A DNA stretch of 64,000 nt from Gilliamella sp. WF3-4 (GCF_001690275.1 NZ_LZGW01000045.1:62001-126000); one strand, 5' to 3'; positions 44,260-53,528 are shown, numbered from the stretch's first letter. The notes: generated by a model not told the origin, from the letters alone. Numbers and translations are program-made.

Positions 44260-44264
44260 CCCAC
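44260..44264 (-). promoter_or_regulatory. Shine-Dalgarno GTGGG of pabA
   Basis: On the minus strand GTGGG is followed by seven bases and TTG at 44252-44250. It supports the TTG start and includes the GTG that a longest-frame reading would choose. Confidence 0.55.
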
Positions 44265-44286
44265 TAATTATAAAGCATATTGGTTT

Positions 44287-44319
44287 AAAAACTGGAACGG
44301 GTAGCCGTTAAAATCCAGT
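44287..44319 (-). terminator. Terminator-like hairpin upstream of pabA
   Basis: On the minus strand ACTGGA...TCCAGT encloses a second stem ACGG/CCGT with loop CTAC, and TTTT follows directly. It lies between a 20-codon ORF (44351-44413) and pabA, so it either ends a short transcript or works as an attenuator of pabA-pabBC. Confidence 0.55.
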
Positions 44320-44350
44320 CATAAAAGATCCTATTATATCGCTAACGTAC

Positions 44351-44413
44351 TTAAAAGAAGAGACGATTACTAATTTTACCACCTTTATCTTTCGGTGTTT
44401 TATACATAAACAT
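44351..44413 (-). CDS. Possible 20-residue peptide upstream of pabA
   Basis: ATG at 44413 is preceded by CAGGAAA with seven bases between CAGG and ATG, a strong ribosome-binding site in an otherwise non-coding stretch. The peptide MFMYKTPKDKGG... ends RLFF after 20 codons, is basic (four Lys, one Arg) and has no membrane segment. A terminator-like hairpin follows 32 bp later. I do not recognise it. It could be a small protein with its own transcript or a leader peptide of the pab operon; there is no run of codons for one amino acid that would suggest classical attenuation. Confidence 0.4.
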   Translation of the reverse strand: MFMYKTPKDKGGKISNRLFF

Positions 44414-44451
44414 AATATTTCCTGAAATGTTTTAACAAAAAGCCATTTTTT

Positions 44452-44467
44452 TGTGATAAATTTCACA
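44452..44467. promoter_or_regulatory. Perfect CRP-cAMP site
   Basis: TGTGATAAATTTCACA matches TGTGA-N6-TCACA exactly. Its centre is 85 bp before the rspA ATG; TATGGT at 44489-44494 would be a -10 for class II activation (start near 44501). It also lies about 46 bp upstream of the leftward 20-codon ORF and could influence it. Confidence 0.85.
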
Positions 44468-44544
44468 AAAAATGTACAAATCTACTTGTATGGTAGTATT
44501 TATGGTGATATTTTTATGTCATAGAATTATAAACGAGGTCTTAA

Positions 44545-45759
44545 ATGAAAATTGTTAAAGCAGAAGTTTTTGTATGCAGCCCAGGAAGAAATTTTGTTAC
44601 ATTAAAAATAACAACCGATGAAGGCGTTTATGGTGTTGGTGATGCCACACTTAATGGACGTGAATTAGCCGTAGCATCTTATCTTAAAGATCACCTTTGC
44701 CCACAACTTATTGGGCGAGATCCACATCAAATCGAAGATATCTTTCAATATTTTTATAAAGGTGCTTATTGGCGCCGTGGGCCAGTAACGATGTCCGCTA
44801 TTTCGGCAATAGATATGGCGCTTTGGGATATTAAAGGTAAATTGGCCAATATGCCACTTTACCAATTATTAGGTGGCGCATCTCGTACTGGTGTAATGGT
44901 TTATTGCCATACTACAGGCGCAAGTATTGATGAAGCATTAGATGATTATGCTAAACATCAAGAAATGGGTTTCAAAGCGATTCGTGTTCAATGTGGTATA
45001 CCGGGTATGAAAACGACTTATGGTCAAAGTAAAGGAAAAAACCTAGCTTACGAACCCGCAACACGTGGAAACTACCCAGAAGAACAGTGCTGGGCAACAG
45101 AAAAATATCTTGATTTTATGCCTAAACTGTTTGAAGCCGTACGGAGTAAATTTGGTTTTAATGAGCATTTACTACATGACATGCATCATCGCCTAACTCC
45201 TATTGAAGCAGCTCGTTTTGGAAAAAGTATAGAAGATTACCGCCTATTTTGGATGGAAGATCCAACCCCTGCCGAAAACCAAGAATGCTTCCGTTTAATT
45301 CGTCAACATACTGTCACCCCCATTGCGGTCGGTGAAGTATTTAACAGCATATGGGATTGTAAGCAACTTATACAAGAACAATTAATTGATTACATTCGAA
45401 CCACAATTACTCATGCAGGCGGTATTACTCATATGCGCCGTATTGCTGATTTTGCTGCGCTTTATCAAGTAAGAACAGGATCTCACGGACCGTCTGATTT
45501 ATCACCAATTTGTCATGCGGCAGCACTACATTTTGATCTGTGGGTACCTAACTTTGGAGTACAAGAATTTATGGGCTATTCAGAGCAAATGTTAGAGGTA
45601 TTTTCACCAAATTGGACCTTTAATGATGGCTATATGCACCCAAGTGACAAACCAGGATTGGGCATTGATTTTGATGAAAAACTTGCCAAAAAATACCCTT
45701 ACAACCCAGCTTATTTACCAATTGCACGTTTAGAAGATGGTACTTTGTGGAATTGGTAA
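44545..45759 (+). CDS. rspA: Mannonate dehydratase family protein RspA
   Basis: RspA belongs to the mannonate dehydratase (ManD) subgroup of the enolase superfamily, converting D-mannonate to 2-keto-3-deoxy-D-gluconate. The 404 residues match E. coli RspA very closely from start to the terminal LEDGTLWNW. Metal ligands are D212 (LLHDMHHR), E238 (WMEDPTP) and E264 (AVGEVFNS). E. coli RspA itself has low or no mannonate dehydratase activity, so the true efficiency is open. It is the first gene of a four-gene operon behind a CRP site; an RspR operator is likely near 44485-44500. Confidence 0.93.
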   Translation: MKIVKAEVFVCSPGRNFVTLKITTDEGVYGVGDATLNGRELAVASYLKDHLCPQLIGRDPHQIEDIFQYFYKGAYWRRGPVTMSAISAIDMALWDIKGKLANMPLYQLLGGASRTGVMVYCHTTGASIDEALDDYAKHQEMGFKAIRVQCGIPGMKTTYGQSKGKNLAYEPATRGNYPEEQCWATEKYLDFMPKLFEAVRSKFGFNEHLLHDMHHRLTPIEAARFGKSIEDYRLFWMEDPTPAENQECFRLIRQHTVTPIAVGEVFNSIWDCKQLIQEQLIDYIRTTITHAGGITHMRRIADFAALYQVRTGSHGPSDLSPICHAAALHFDLWVPNFGVQEFMGYSEQMLEVFSPNWTFNDGYMHPSDKPGLGIDFDEKLAKKYPYNPAYLPIARLEDGTLWNW

Positions 45760-45775
45760 ATTAATAGGAGTTTAT

Positions 45776-46792
45776 ATGAAAAGCATTGTAGTCAAACAAC
45801 CTAATGACTTGATAATAGAGGAACGAGAAGTTCCTCAACCAGCAAAAGGTGAAGTTAGAGTAAAAGTAAAATTGGCAGGAATTTGTGGTTCTGATAGCCA
45901 CATATATAGGGGACATAACCCGTTTGCTAAATACCCAAGAGTCATAGGACATGAATTTTTTGGAATTATTGATGATGTCGGTGAAAATGTCGATATTGCA
46001 AGGATTGGGGAGAGGGTCTCTGTTGATCCCGTTATTAGCTGTGGGCATTGTTATCCATGCTCAGTAGGTCGCCCTAATGTGTGTGAATCTTTAACTGTAT
46101 TGGGTGTGCATCGTGATGGAGGCTTTAGCCAATATGCTGTTGTGCCAAGTCAAAATGCTTACACTATACCTGATGAAATCAGTGATGAATCAGCTGTGAT
46201 GATTGAGCCATTTACTATTGCAGCAAATGTAACCGCTCATTTAAAACCAACAGAAAATGACGTGGCTTTAATTTATGGTGCAGGGCCGATGGGGTTAACA
46301 TCAGTTCAAGCCCTTAAAGGGGTGTATAACGTTAAAGAAGTCATTGTTGTAGATCGGATTGACGAGCGTTTAAATATGGCAAAAATTAGTGGTGCTGATA
46401 GAGTAATAAACAACACCTCTTTATCTTTAAAAGACGAACTTGATAGGCTTAGTATTAAACCAACAGTTATTATTGATGCTGCCTGTCATCCATCTATTTT
46501 ACAAGAAGCAATTACTATTGCATCACCAGCCGCAAGAATCTTGATTATGGGATTTTCAAGTGAAGCCTGCCCGATAACTCAGCAAAGTATTACAAGTAAA
46601 GAGTTATCTATTTTTTCTTCTCGATTAAATGCTAAAAAATTTCCAGTTGTAATTGATTGGCTAAAAGAAAAATTAATTGATCCGCAAAAATTAATTACTC
46701 ACAGATTTGATTATATAAAAGTTATTCAGGCTATTGAAACTTTTGAAAAAGATCAAAAACAGTGTTGCAAGGTATTACTAACCTTTAGTTAG
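45776..46792 (+). CDS. rspB: Zinc-dependent alcohol dehydrogenase RspB (probable L-gulonate 5-dehydrogenase)
   Basis: A medium-chain dehydrogenase of 338 residues. ATG at 45776 with AGGAG five bases upstream is the start (longer frame rejected). Catalytic zinc ligands Cys37, His59 and Glu60 (GHEF) and structural zinc cysteines 89, 92, 95 and 103 are present, as is the Rossmann motif YGAGPMGL. Relatives encoded next to rspA oxidise L-gulonate to D-fructuronate, which fits the neighbouring reductase and dehydratase. Substrate is therefore inferred, the enzyme class is certain. Confidence 0.9.
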   Translation: MKSIVVKQPNDLIIEEREVPQPAKGEVRVKVKLAGICGSDSHIYRGHNPFAKYPRVIGHEFFGIIDDVGENVDIARIGERVSVDPVISCGHCYPCSVGRPNVCESLTVLGVHRDGGFSQYAVVPSQNAYTIPDEISDESAVMIEPFTIAANVTAHLKPTENDVALIYGAGPMGLTSVQALKGVYNVKEVIVVDRIDERLNMAKISGADRVINNTSLSLKDELDRLSIKPTVIIDAACHPSILQEAITIASPAARILIMGFSSEACPITQQSITSKELSIFSSRLNAKKFPVVIDWLKEKLIDPQKLITHRFDYIKVIQAIETFEKDQKQCCKVLLTFS

Positions 46793-46854
46793 TGATTTTT
46801 AAAACGGTTTTATAAATGACCTTTTTATATACAAAATTATAAAGCGAGTAAAAT

Positions 46855-48201
46855 ATGGGTAATATAGGAAATAATAAATGTGAAAGAAATGCTTCGGATT
46901 TAGTTAAAGCAGCTGTTTCAGGATGGCTTGGAACAGCATTAGAATTTATGGATTTTCAATTGTATTCTTTAGGTGCTGCACTCGTATTTCATGAAATATT
47001 TTTTCCCGAGCAATCGGCAATTATGGCTCTAATCTTAGCAATGGGAACCTATGGTGCAGGATATATTGCCCGTATCGTTGGTGCCTTTATTTTTGGGCGA
47101 TTGGGAGATACCATTGGGAGAAAAAAAGTTTTATTTATAACCATCACTATGATGGGAATTTGCACAACATTAATTGGCGTATTACCGACTTATACTCAAG
47201 TCGGTATTTTGGCTCCTTTAATGTTGGTGATTTTGCGTATTGTTCAAGGTTTGGGTGCAGGTGCTGAAATCTCTGGTGCAGGCACTATGCTTGCAGAATA
47301 TGCTCCTAAGGGAAAAAGAGGAATCATTTCTTCTTTAGTGGCAATGGGCACAAACTGCGGAACACTCAGCGCTACTGCGATTTGGGCTATTATGTTTTTC
47401 TTTTTAGATAAAGAACAATTAATTTTATGGGGATGGCGAGTTCCTTTTCTTGCTAGTGCACTTGTTATGATCTTTGCTATATGGCTTCGAATGAATTTAA
47501 AAGAAAGCCCTGTATTTGATAATGTTAATGATGCAAACACTCACTCAGTTAATGATAAACAACTAATTAAACCTATTTCATTAGTTGAAATGATAAAAAG
47601 TAGATCATTTTGGCTTGCAACAGGGTTACGTTTTGGACAGGCGGGAAATTCGGGGCTAATTCAAACTTTTTTAGCTGGTTATTTAGTGCAGGCTTTATTA
47701 TTTGAAAAAAGTATACCGACAGATGCATTAATGATTAGTTCTATTGTGGGATTTGCTTCTATTCCTTTTTTAGGATGGTTATCTGACAAAATTGGACGAC
47801 GAATTCCTTATATTTTTTTGACAGTATCTGCAATTATTCTTGCTTATCCAATGTTATCTATTATTGTTGATAAAAATTATTCGGTCAGTACCATAATGTT
47901 ATGTTTAATTGTTATTCACAATGTTGCAGTATTAGGATTATTTGCACTAGAAAATATCACCATGGCTGAAATGTTTGGCGCTCGTAATCGCTTTACTCAA
48001 ATGGCTATATCTAAAGAAGCAGGAGGTCTTATCGCTGTTGGTTTTGGACCTATGTTGGCGGGTATTTTCTGTCAGGTTGTAAACGATTGGTGGCCAATTG
48101 TAGTTATGATTATTGTTTACTCTTGTATCGGCTTGGTATCTGCGATTTTTATGCCAGAAGTAAAAGATCGTAATTTATCTGATTTAAATGATGCCGCATA
48201 A
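46855..48201 (+). CDS. MFS metabolite:proton symporter (YdfJ-like)
   Basis: A 448-residue major facilitator of the metabolite:H+ symporter family, with 12 predicted helices, the cytoplasmic loop 2-3 motif GRLGDTIGRKKVL and its repeat GWLSDKIGRRIPY. The early FMDFQLYSLGAALVF and EYAPKGKRG segments are typical of that family. Position between rspB and the ydfI-type reductase mirrors ydfJ of E. coli. It probably imports the sugar acid (L-gulonate or a related hexonate) used by the operon; substrate not shown by sequence. It begins 62 bp after rspB. Confidence 0.85.
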   Translation: MGNIGNNKCERNASDLVKAAVSGWLGTALEFMDFQLYSLGAALVFHEIFFPEQSAIMALILAMGTYGAGYIARIVGAFIFGRLGDTIGRKKVLFITITMMGICTTLIGVLPTYTQVGILAPLMLVILRIVQGLGAGAEISGAGTMLAEYAPKGKRGIISSLVAMGTNCGTLSATAIWAIMFFFLDKEQLILWGWRVPFLASALVMIFAIWLRMNLKESPVFDNVNDANTHSVNDKQLIKPISLVEMIKSRSFWLATGLRFGQAGNSGLIQTFLAGYLVQALLFEKSIPTDALMISSIVGFASIPFLGWLSDKIGRRIPYIFLTVSAIILAYPMLSIIVDKNYSVSTIMLCLIVIHNVAVLGLFALENITMAEMFGARNRFTQMAISKEAGGLIAVGFGPMLAGIFCQVVNDWWPIVVMIIVYSCIGLVSAIFMPEVKDRNLSDLNDAA

Positions 48202-48227
48202 TAATTTAAGATATTGAAGGAAAAATA

Positions 48228-49709
48228 ATGAGATTATCAAACCAAACTTTATCACAACTACCTGAAAAAGTAGTTATACCAAGTTATGATAGAAACAATC
48301 TTAAAACCAAAATGGTTCATCTTGGATTTGGCGCATTTCACCGTGCTCACCAAGCTGTGTTTACCGATATTGTAGCAACTAAACATGGTTGTAATTGGGG
48401 ATATTGTGAAGTTAATTTAATTGGTGGTGAAAAACAAATAGCCGATTTAAAAGAACAAGATTATCTATTTAGTGTTTGTGAAATGTCATATGACAACTGG
48501 TCTACTCGTGTTGTTGGTGTTGTTAAAGAAGCATTACATGCAGATATAGATGGCATTGCCAAAGTATTAGAAGTAATGACACGCCCAGAAATAGCAATTG
48601 TTTCAATAACAGTCACTGAAAAGGGGTATTGTTATTTACCTTCAACAGCATCAATTGATCTAAATAACCCGCTTATTAAGCACGATATTGACAATCCGGC
48701 TACCCCAAAAACATTACCAGGAGTGATTGTTGAAGCATTGCGAATGCGTAAAGAAAAAGGTCTAAAACCGTTTACCGTTATGTCTTGTGATAATATGCCA
48801 GAAAACGGCCATGTGACACGAAACGTTGTTTTAGCGCTAGCCAAACAGCGTGATCGAAATTTAGCTAGTTGGATCGATGATAATGTTACCTTTCCATCAA
48901 CTATGGTTGATCGCATTGTGCCAGCAGTGACACCAGAAACCATGGAAAAAATAAAAAAACAACTAGGAGGTATCGAAGATCCAGCTGGTGTGGCTGGCGA
49001 GCCTTTTAAGCAATGGGTGATTGAAGATAATTTTGTTGCAGGCCGCCCTGATTGGCAAAAAGCTGGCGCTGAGCTAGTAACTGATGTATTACCATATGAA
49101 GAAATGAAATTAAGAATGTTAAATGGTAGCCACTCGTTTCTTGCTTATTTAGGATATTTAGCGGGTTATTTACATATTGATGAATGTATGCAAGATCCTA
49201 GTTATGTTAAAGCTGCAAGGCATTTGATGATTAATGAACAAGCAACAACGCTACGTGTCAAAGGTGTGGATTTACAAGCTTATGCTGATTGTTTACTTGA
49301 TCGTTATCGTAACACGGGTTTAAAACATCGGACTTGGCAAATCGCCATGGATGGTACATTAAAATTATCGCAACGGATGCTTGATTCCATTCGTTTCCAT
49401 TTAAAAAATGGTACACAGTTTGATTGTTTAGCATTAGGTGTAGCTGCTTGGATGCGATATGTCAGTGGCGTAGACGATGCAGGTAAGGCAATTGAGGTAA
49501 GTGATCCAATGGCTGATAAGTTGAAAGAATTAGTGGCAAATAGCAATGATAATCAAGAGCGAGTAAAATCATTATTGTCATTATCACAAGTATTTGGTGA
49601 TGATTTGCCTAACAATCCATGTTTTGTTGAAAAGGTCATTAAAGCTTATTTGTCTTTACGGGATATTGGCGCTAAACAGTCGGTTAAACAATTAGAAAGA
49701 ATTTACTAA
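48228..49709 (+). CDS. ydfI: Fructuronate reductase-like mannitol dehydrogenase family protein (YdfI)
   Basis: A 493-residue NAD(P)-dependent polyol dehydrogenase with the N-terminal nucleotide motif GFGAFHRAH (33-41) and the family active site K-x4-N-x2-H: Lys294, Asn299, His302 (KLRMLNGSHS). Related to UxuB, which interconverts D-fructuronate and D-mannonate. In this operon it would reduce D-fructuronate from RspB to D-mannonate for RspA. It starts 26 bp after the MFS gene with AAGGA upstream and is followed by a strong terminator. Confidence 0.88.
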   Translation: MRLSNQTLSQLPEKVVIPSYDRNNLKTKMVHLGFGAFHRAHQAVFTDIVATKHGCNWGYCEVNLIGGEKQIADLKEQDYLFSVCEMSYDNWSTRVVGVVKEALHADIDGIAKVLEVMTRPEIAIVSITVTEKGYCYLPSTASIDLNNPLIKHDIDNPATPKTLPGVIVEALRMRKEKGLKPFTVMSCDNMPENGHVTRNVVLALAKQRDRNLASWIDDNVTFPSTMVDRIVPAVTPETMEKIKKQLGGIEDPAGVAGEPFKQWVIEDNFVAGRPDWQKAGAELVTDVLPYEEMKLRMLNGSHSFLAYLGYLAGYLHIDECMQDPSYVKAARHLMINEQATTLRVKGVDLQAYADCLLDRYRNTGLKHRTWQIAMDGTLKLSQRMLDSIRFHLKNGTQFDCLALGVAAWMRYVSGVDDAGKAIEVSDPMADKLKELVANSNDNQERVKSLLSLSQVFGDDLPNNPCFVEKVIKAYLSLRDIGAKQSVKQLERIY

Positions 49710-49745
49710 ATCATTACTAACACAACTAACATAATTAATAAGAAA

Positions 49746-49784
49746 AAAAGTGTAATTGCTCGTAAGAGCAATTACACTTTTCAT
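49746..49784 (+). terminator. Rho-independent terminator of the rsp operon
   Basis: A perfect 16-bp stem (AAAAGTGTAATTGCTC and its complement) with loop GTAA and terminal T run. Because the stem begins with A and ends with T runs, it can work in both directions. Confidence 0.93.
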
Positions 49785-49902
49785 TTAGCCCAGATAACTT
49801 TTTATTGGTGATTATTGGTAATTGTCTATCAAAAAAGCTTTTCTTCTATTTAAAAATCACCTACTATTCTTGTTTTTATTTTTCTTAACATAAGAATGGT
49901 AT

Positions 49903-50586
49903 ATGTTTACACCTATCGACTTAAATACTTCTGAACCCGTTAATCAGCAAATCTACCGCAAATTAAGAAAAGCTATTATTACCTGTCAGATATTACCTGG
50001 TGTTTTACTCTCAGAAAAAGAAATTTCTAGCCAGTTTAATGTTTCTAGACAGCCAGTTCGAGAAGCATTTATTAAGCTAGCAGAAGCAGGATTGGTTCAA
50101 ATTTTACCTCAGCGAGGAACATTTGTAACTAAAATCTCTATTAAGAAAGTCATTGATGGACAATTTATTCGAGATGCGATTGAATGTGCAATTATCAGGC
50201 GAGCGGCGATAGAAATTAACGATTTGCATATTTTATTGTTGCAAAAAAATCTTGAGGAGCAAAAAGAGGCGAATAAACAAAAAAACTTTCATTATTTTCT
50301 TGAAAAAGACGATGAATTTCATCAAATTCTAATGAATGTGATAGATTGCCAGTTAGCATGGGAAAGTGTTGAAAATATTAAGGCAATGATGGATAGAGTT
50401 AGATTTCTCTCGTTGGAAGAAATTTCGTCACCCGATGATCTGGTTAAACAACATGAAAAAATTCTGATGGCTTTGAAAAAGCATGATCCAGAACTTGCCG
50501 CAATTGCTCTACATGAACATTTATCGGCTATTTTGGAGACTATAAAAATAGTATCAAAACAGAAGAATGAATGGTTTGTTGATTAA
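49903..50586 (+). CDS. rspR: GntR/FadR-type regulator RspR
   Basis: A 227-residue GntR regulator with an N-terminal winged helix (SEKEISSQFNVSRQPVREAFIKLAE in part at about 38-62; LVQILPQRGTFV) and a C-terminal FCD ligand-binding domain. It aligns along its whole length with E. coli RspR (YdfH), the repressor of rspAB (QPVNQQIY, SRQPVREAFIKLAE, DCQLAW). It sits at the end of the rsp cluster on the same strand but beyond a terminator, so it has its own promoter. The ligand is presumably a pathway intermediate. Confidence 0.92.
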   Translation: MFTPIDLNTSEPVNQQIYRKLRKAIITCQILPGVLLSEKEISSQFNVSRQPVREAFIKLAEAGLVQILPQRGTFVTKISIKKVIDGQFIRDAIECAIIRRAAIEINDLHILLLQKNLEEQKEANKQKNFHYFLEKDDEFHQILMNVIDCQLAWESVENIKAMMDRVRFLSLEEISSPDDLVKQHEKILMALKKHDPELAAIALHEHLSAILETIKIVSKQKNEWFVD

Positions 50587-50677
50587 TCTTGATTAAAAAT
50601 CTGAATTATTATTTTGAATATTTTCTGTAACTATGCCATTTGTTTTTTTTTGTTGTAGTTTACTCTGGTGCAGGCAA

Positions 50678-51283
50678 TTATTTATTTTTACGTAAATAAC
50701 CTAAAATACGGAAACTATCTACTTTCCATAATCCCTTATTAAAAATTAATGGATAAGTTGCACGACTGCTTTTGTTGGGACCAGGGTTTTGTTGAATAAT
50801 TTCAATTTCGTTATCGCTAACTTTGCTAATAATGGCAACATGACCATATCTTGACCAACCAAAAACAATAATATCTTCAACTTGTGGTTTAGTTGGCGAA
50901 CCATTATGAAATTGTAATAAATTACGTTTAGGATTAAGCTGACCATCAGGAATTGATTCATCGAAGTAATTTTTAGCATGACCATAACTATCTGGCATTT
51001 TGTGATTAAAACGTTGATAATAATAACGTTTAATAAATTCAACGCATTGGTACTTTTGGCCTAAGTTATAGCCGTCTTTAGTTAGATTACGACCACTAAC
51101 ATTACCAGTACTACCATTATAATAAACATCAACACCATTGAATTGATCAACAACTTTGCCTATTTTTTCTTTATCAACTTGCATATCAGGGTAAACATAT
51201 GTGTAAAAAACGTAATAAGTAAGTATTGATAAAATGACAAAGAATAATGTTTTTTTGTATTTGAATAATATTATATTTCTCAT
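50678..51283 (-). CDS. CHAP-domain cell-wall hydrolase-like protein, membrane-anchored or secreted
   Basis: A 201-residue protein with an N-terminal hydrophobic helix (about 11-31) that may be a signal anchor, and a CHAP (cysteine, histidine-dependent amidohydrolase/peptidase) domain. Probable catalytic residues are Cys80 (KYQCVEFIKRYY) and His148 (YGHVAIISKV), followed by the polar IQQNPG segment. CHAP enzymes cut peptidoglycan peptides or amide bonds such as glutathionylspermidine. No neighbouring immunity, secretion or phage lysis gene is recognised. A decayed paralogue lies 154 bp upstream. AT-rich, accessory in character. Confidence 0.82.
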   Translation of the reverse strand: MRNIILFKYKKTLFFVILSILTYYVFYTYVYPDMQVDKEKIGKVVDQFNGVDVYYNGSTGNVSGRNLTKDGYNLGQKYQCVEFIKRYYYQRFNHKMPDSYGHAKNYFDESIPDGQLNPKRNLLQFHNGSPTKPQVEDIIVFGWSRYGHVAIISKVSDNEIEIIQQNPGPNKSSRATYPLIFNKGLWKVDSFRILGYLRKNK

Positions 51284-51436
51284 TATAAGAATTTATTTTT
51301 CCTATTATGTTTTTATAACTATCTTTCTTTTTTATTAAAAAATAAAGTAATACCCATCGATTGTGACAGGCTTATTAACGTATTGTTATTAAGTCATGTA
51401 TTTGAAAATGATGTTATTTTATATAATATTAATATA

Positions 51437-51817
51437 TTACATTTTATGTAAATAACCTAAAACGCCAAAACCTTCTATTATCCATTTTCCATCAACGATC
51501 GAAGGGTCAAAGAACTCTTTTGCATGCCCATAGCTATTGGGCATTTTGTGATTGAAGCGTTGATAATAATAACGTTTGATAAATTCAACACATTGATATT
51601 TCAGACCTAAGTTATAGCCGTCTTTAGCAATATTTCTTCCACTTACATTATTGATGCTACCATTATAATAGACTTTCACACTATTAAATTCATCAAAAAC
51701 TTTGCTAATTTTCTGTTTATCAATTTCAACATTAGCAAAAGCACATGAATTAAGTGTATAGTAGCTTAATACTGATAATAGTTAAAGTAAAAAAACTTTT
51801 TTATATTTTAATAACAT
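51437..51817 (-). pseudogene. Decayed paralogue of the CHAP-domain gene
   Basis: From ATG at 51817 the frame reads MLLKYKKVFLL, then a TAA (51784-51782) inside the signal-peptide core, then continues in frame as LLSVLSYYTLNSCAFA and KVYYNGSINNVSGRN, and keeps the Cys region LKYQCVEFIKRYYYQRFNHKM. After IVDG about 69 residues present in the neighbour, including the catalytic His, are missing, and the frame resumes at KWIIEGFGVLGYL before its stop. The stop plus the in-frame deletion indicate a pseudogene; a GTG at 51679 could at most yield an 80-residue inactive product. Confidence 0.85.
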
Positions 51818-52058
51818 ATTTATTTCCATTGTTTTAATTATTTATTATTGTTTATTTTGTTAAAAAACTAAAATTTAGTCGATAAGTAAAAACTTAATAA
51901 TTGTTAGATTATTAATTAATCTAACATTTAACTATAGTATTTATTTTTATATAAGCTATTTAACCATGATAAAAAATTATGTTCTGTATTTTCAATCTAA
52001 ATTAGTATTTCATCATTAAGATAAATATATTTGAATTATAATAAAATGGGGTTGCAAA

Positions 52059-52337
52059 ATGATTAAGAAAGTTAAAATAAATGTTAACGGTCGTGTGCAA
52101 GGTGTAGGATTTCGTTTTTTTACTTATCAGCAAGCCCAAAAACTGAATTTAGTTGGTTATGTTCAAAATTTAGATAATGGTGATGTTGAGATTATAGCTC
52201 AAGGTGATAATTTACAAATAAGCAAATTAATAAAATGGATTGAAAATGGCGGTCCTGCATCAGCAAGCATTTCACTTGTCAATATAGTTGAGTTAAAGCC
52301 ACAAAACGATTTAACTTCTTTCAATGTGCGATATTAA
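52059..52337 (+). CDS. acyP: Acylphosphatase
   Basis: Acylphosphatase hydrolyses carboxyl-phosphate bonds such as that of 1,3-bisphosphoglycerate. The 92 residues make the small ferredoxin-like fold with the signature GRVQGVGFRFFT; the catalytic Arg is Arg19 and the catalytic Asn is Asn37 (GYVQNLDNGDVE). It resembles YccX of E. coli. It is a single gene 81 bp upstream of lptC, without an obvious link in function. Confidence 0.93.
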   Translation: MIKKVKINVNGRVQGVGFRFFTYQQAQKLNLVGYVQNLDNGDVEIIAQGDNLQISKLIKWIENGGPASASISLVNIVELKPQNDLTSFNVRY

Positions 52338-52418
52338 TTTAATAAAAAATAAAGTAAAATAAATAAAATTTTGGGCATTTGAAATAATAATTTCTTATTA
52401 ATGTGATTAACATATGTT

Positions 52419-52982
52419 ATGAATAAAAAAAATCTGATCTGTTTTTTACTTCTCGTCATTGTTATTGGTGTTTATTACAATTATCAAAAAGGAGATGAGG
52501 CAATAAGTCAATTAGCTAAAAATACATCAGATAAGCCGATTTATCAAAGTGATGACATGTTAACAGATATTTACGATTTATCTGGCGAACTTGTATATAA
52601 AATCGAATCAAGCAATGTTAGATATTTTGATGATGCCGGTAAGACAGCATTTGATTTGCCTAATTTGACTCTTTATGATCAAAATCATGTCGCTACATGG
52701 CATATAAAAGCGAAGAAAGCAGAGCTGACTAATGATAAACTTCTTTACCTTTATACTGATGTGCAGTTAGATAATTTGACACAAGAAGCCCAATTAAAAC
52801 AAGTAAAAACAGATAATGCAGTGGTTGATTTAACTTCACAGATAGTGACATCAAAAGATCCTGTCATTATTAATGGAGTGGGGTTTTATTCAACAGGTGT
52901 TGGATTAGCTGGGGATTTACATGCAAAAACAGCTAATATACTTGAAAATGTAAAAACATATTATAATACTGAGGCAAAATAA
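52419..52982 (+). CDS. lptC: LPS export protein LptC
   Basis: LptC is the inner-membrane bitopic protein that takes LPS from LptB2FG and passes it to LptA. The 187 residues contain one N-terminal membrane helix (about 4-20) and a periplasmic beta-jellyroll with MLTDIYDLSGELVYKIESSNVRYF and the C-terminal FYSTGVGLAGDL typical of LptC. kdsC, normally upstream, is replaced by acyP. lptA follows after 3 bp. Confidence 0.94.
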   Translation: MNKKNLICFLLLVIVIGVYYNYQKGDEAISQLAKNTSDKPIYQSDDMLTDIYDLSGELVYKIESSNVRYFDDAGKTAFDLPNLTLYDQNHVATWHIKAKKAELTNDKLLYLYTDVQLDNLTQEAQLKQVKTDNAVVDLTSQIVTSKDPVIINGVGFYSTGVGLAGDLHAKTANILENVKTYYNTEAK

Positions 52983-52985
52983 AAT

Positions 52986-53528
52986 ATGAGTTCGCTAAAA
53001 CAAGTTGTTTTTTCATTAATTTTATTGCTACCTATCTCTTTAAGTAGTTTTGCAAATGAATCCATTACGCAATCAGAAAATTCAAAAATTTTTGCCGATA
53101 ACAAACCTGTTGCGATTGATGCAGATAATCAGCAGATTGACATTGAAAATAATACGATTACATTTATTGGTAACGTTGTTATTGTTCAAGATGGGTTAAC
53201 GATAAAAGCTGATAAAGTTGTAATCACTGATATGCAAAACGCAGAAAAACAAAAAATCACGGCTTATGGTAATCCTGTAAGTTATAAGCAAATTTTACCG
53301 AAAAAAAATAAGATCGTAACAGGACAGTCAGCGCAAGTAATTTATAATGTAAAACAAAATAATATTGTGCTACAAGGTCATGCCGAATTATTTCAACAAG
53401 ATAATCATATTGTTAGTGATCTGATTACTTATGATATTAAAAAACAGCAAATATTTGCTCAACCAGGTAAAAATAGACGGGTAAAAAGCACTATCATCCC
53501 AAGCCAAGTTAAAGAGATGAACAAATAA
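52986..53528 (+). CDS. lptA: Periplasmic LPS-bridge protein LptA
   Basis: LptA polymerises into the periplasmic bridge that carries LPS from LptC to LptD. The 180-residue product has a signal peptide with likely cleavage near residue 23 (SSFA) and the OstA fold: [42 protein letters not shown]. It lies between lptC and lptB with only 1 bp before lptB, so all three are translated from one mRNA. Confidence 0.95.
   Translation: MSSLKQVVFSLILLLPISLSSFANESITQSENSKIFADNKPVAIDADNQQIDIENNTITFIGNVVIVQDGLTIKADKVVITDMQNAEKQKITAYGNPVSYKQILPKKNKIVTGQSAQVIYNVKQNNIVLQGHAELFQQDNHIVSDLITYDIKKQQIFAQPGKNRRVKSTIIPSQVKEMNK

Noticed and set aside
44287-44319. Tryptophan- or PABA-type attenuator with leader codons
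   Set aside because: The short ORF before the hairpin has no run of a regulating amino acid, so classical ribosome-stalling attenuation is not supported; only the hairpin itself is reported.
45737-45775. Extended rspB start inside rspA
   Set aside because: ATG at 45776 has AGGAG at ideal spacing and gives the family length.
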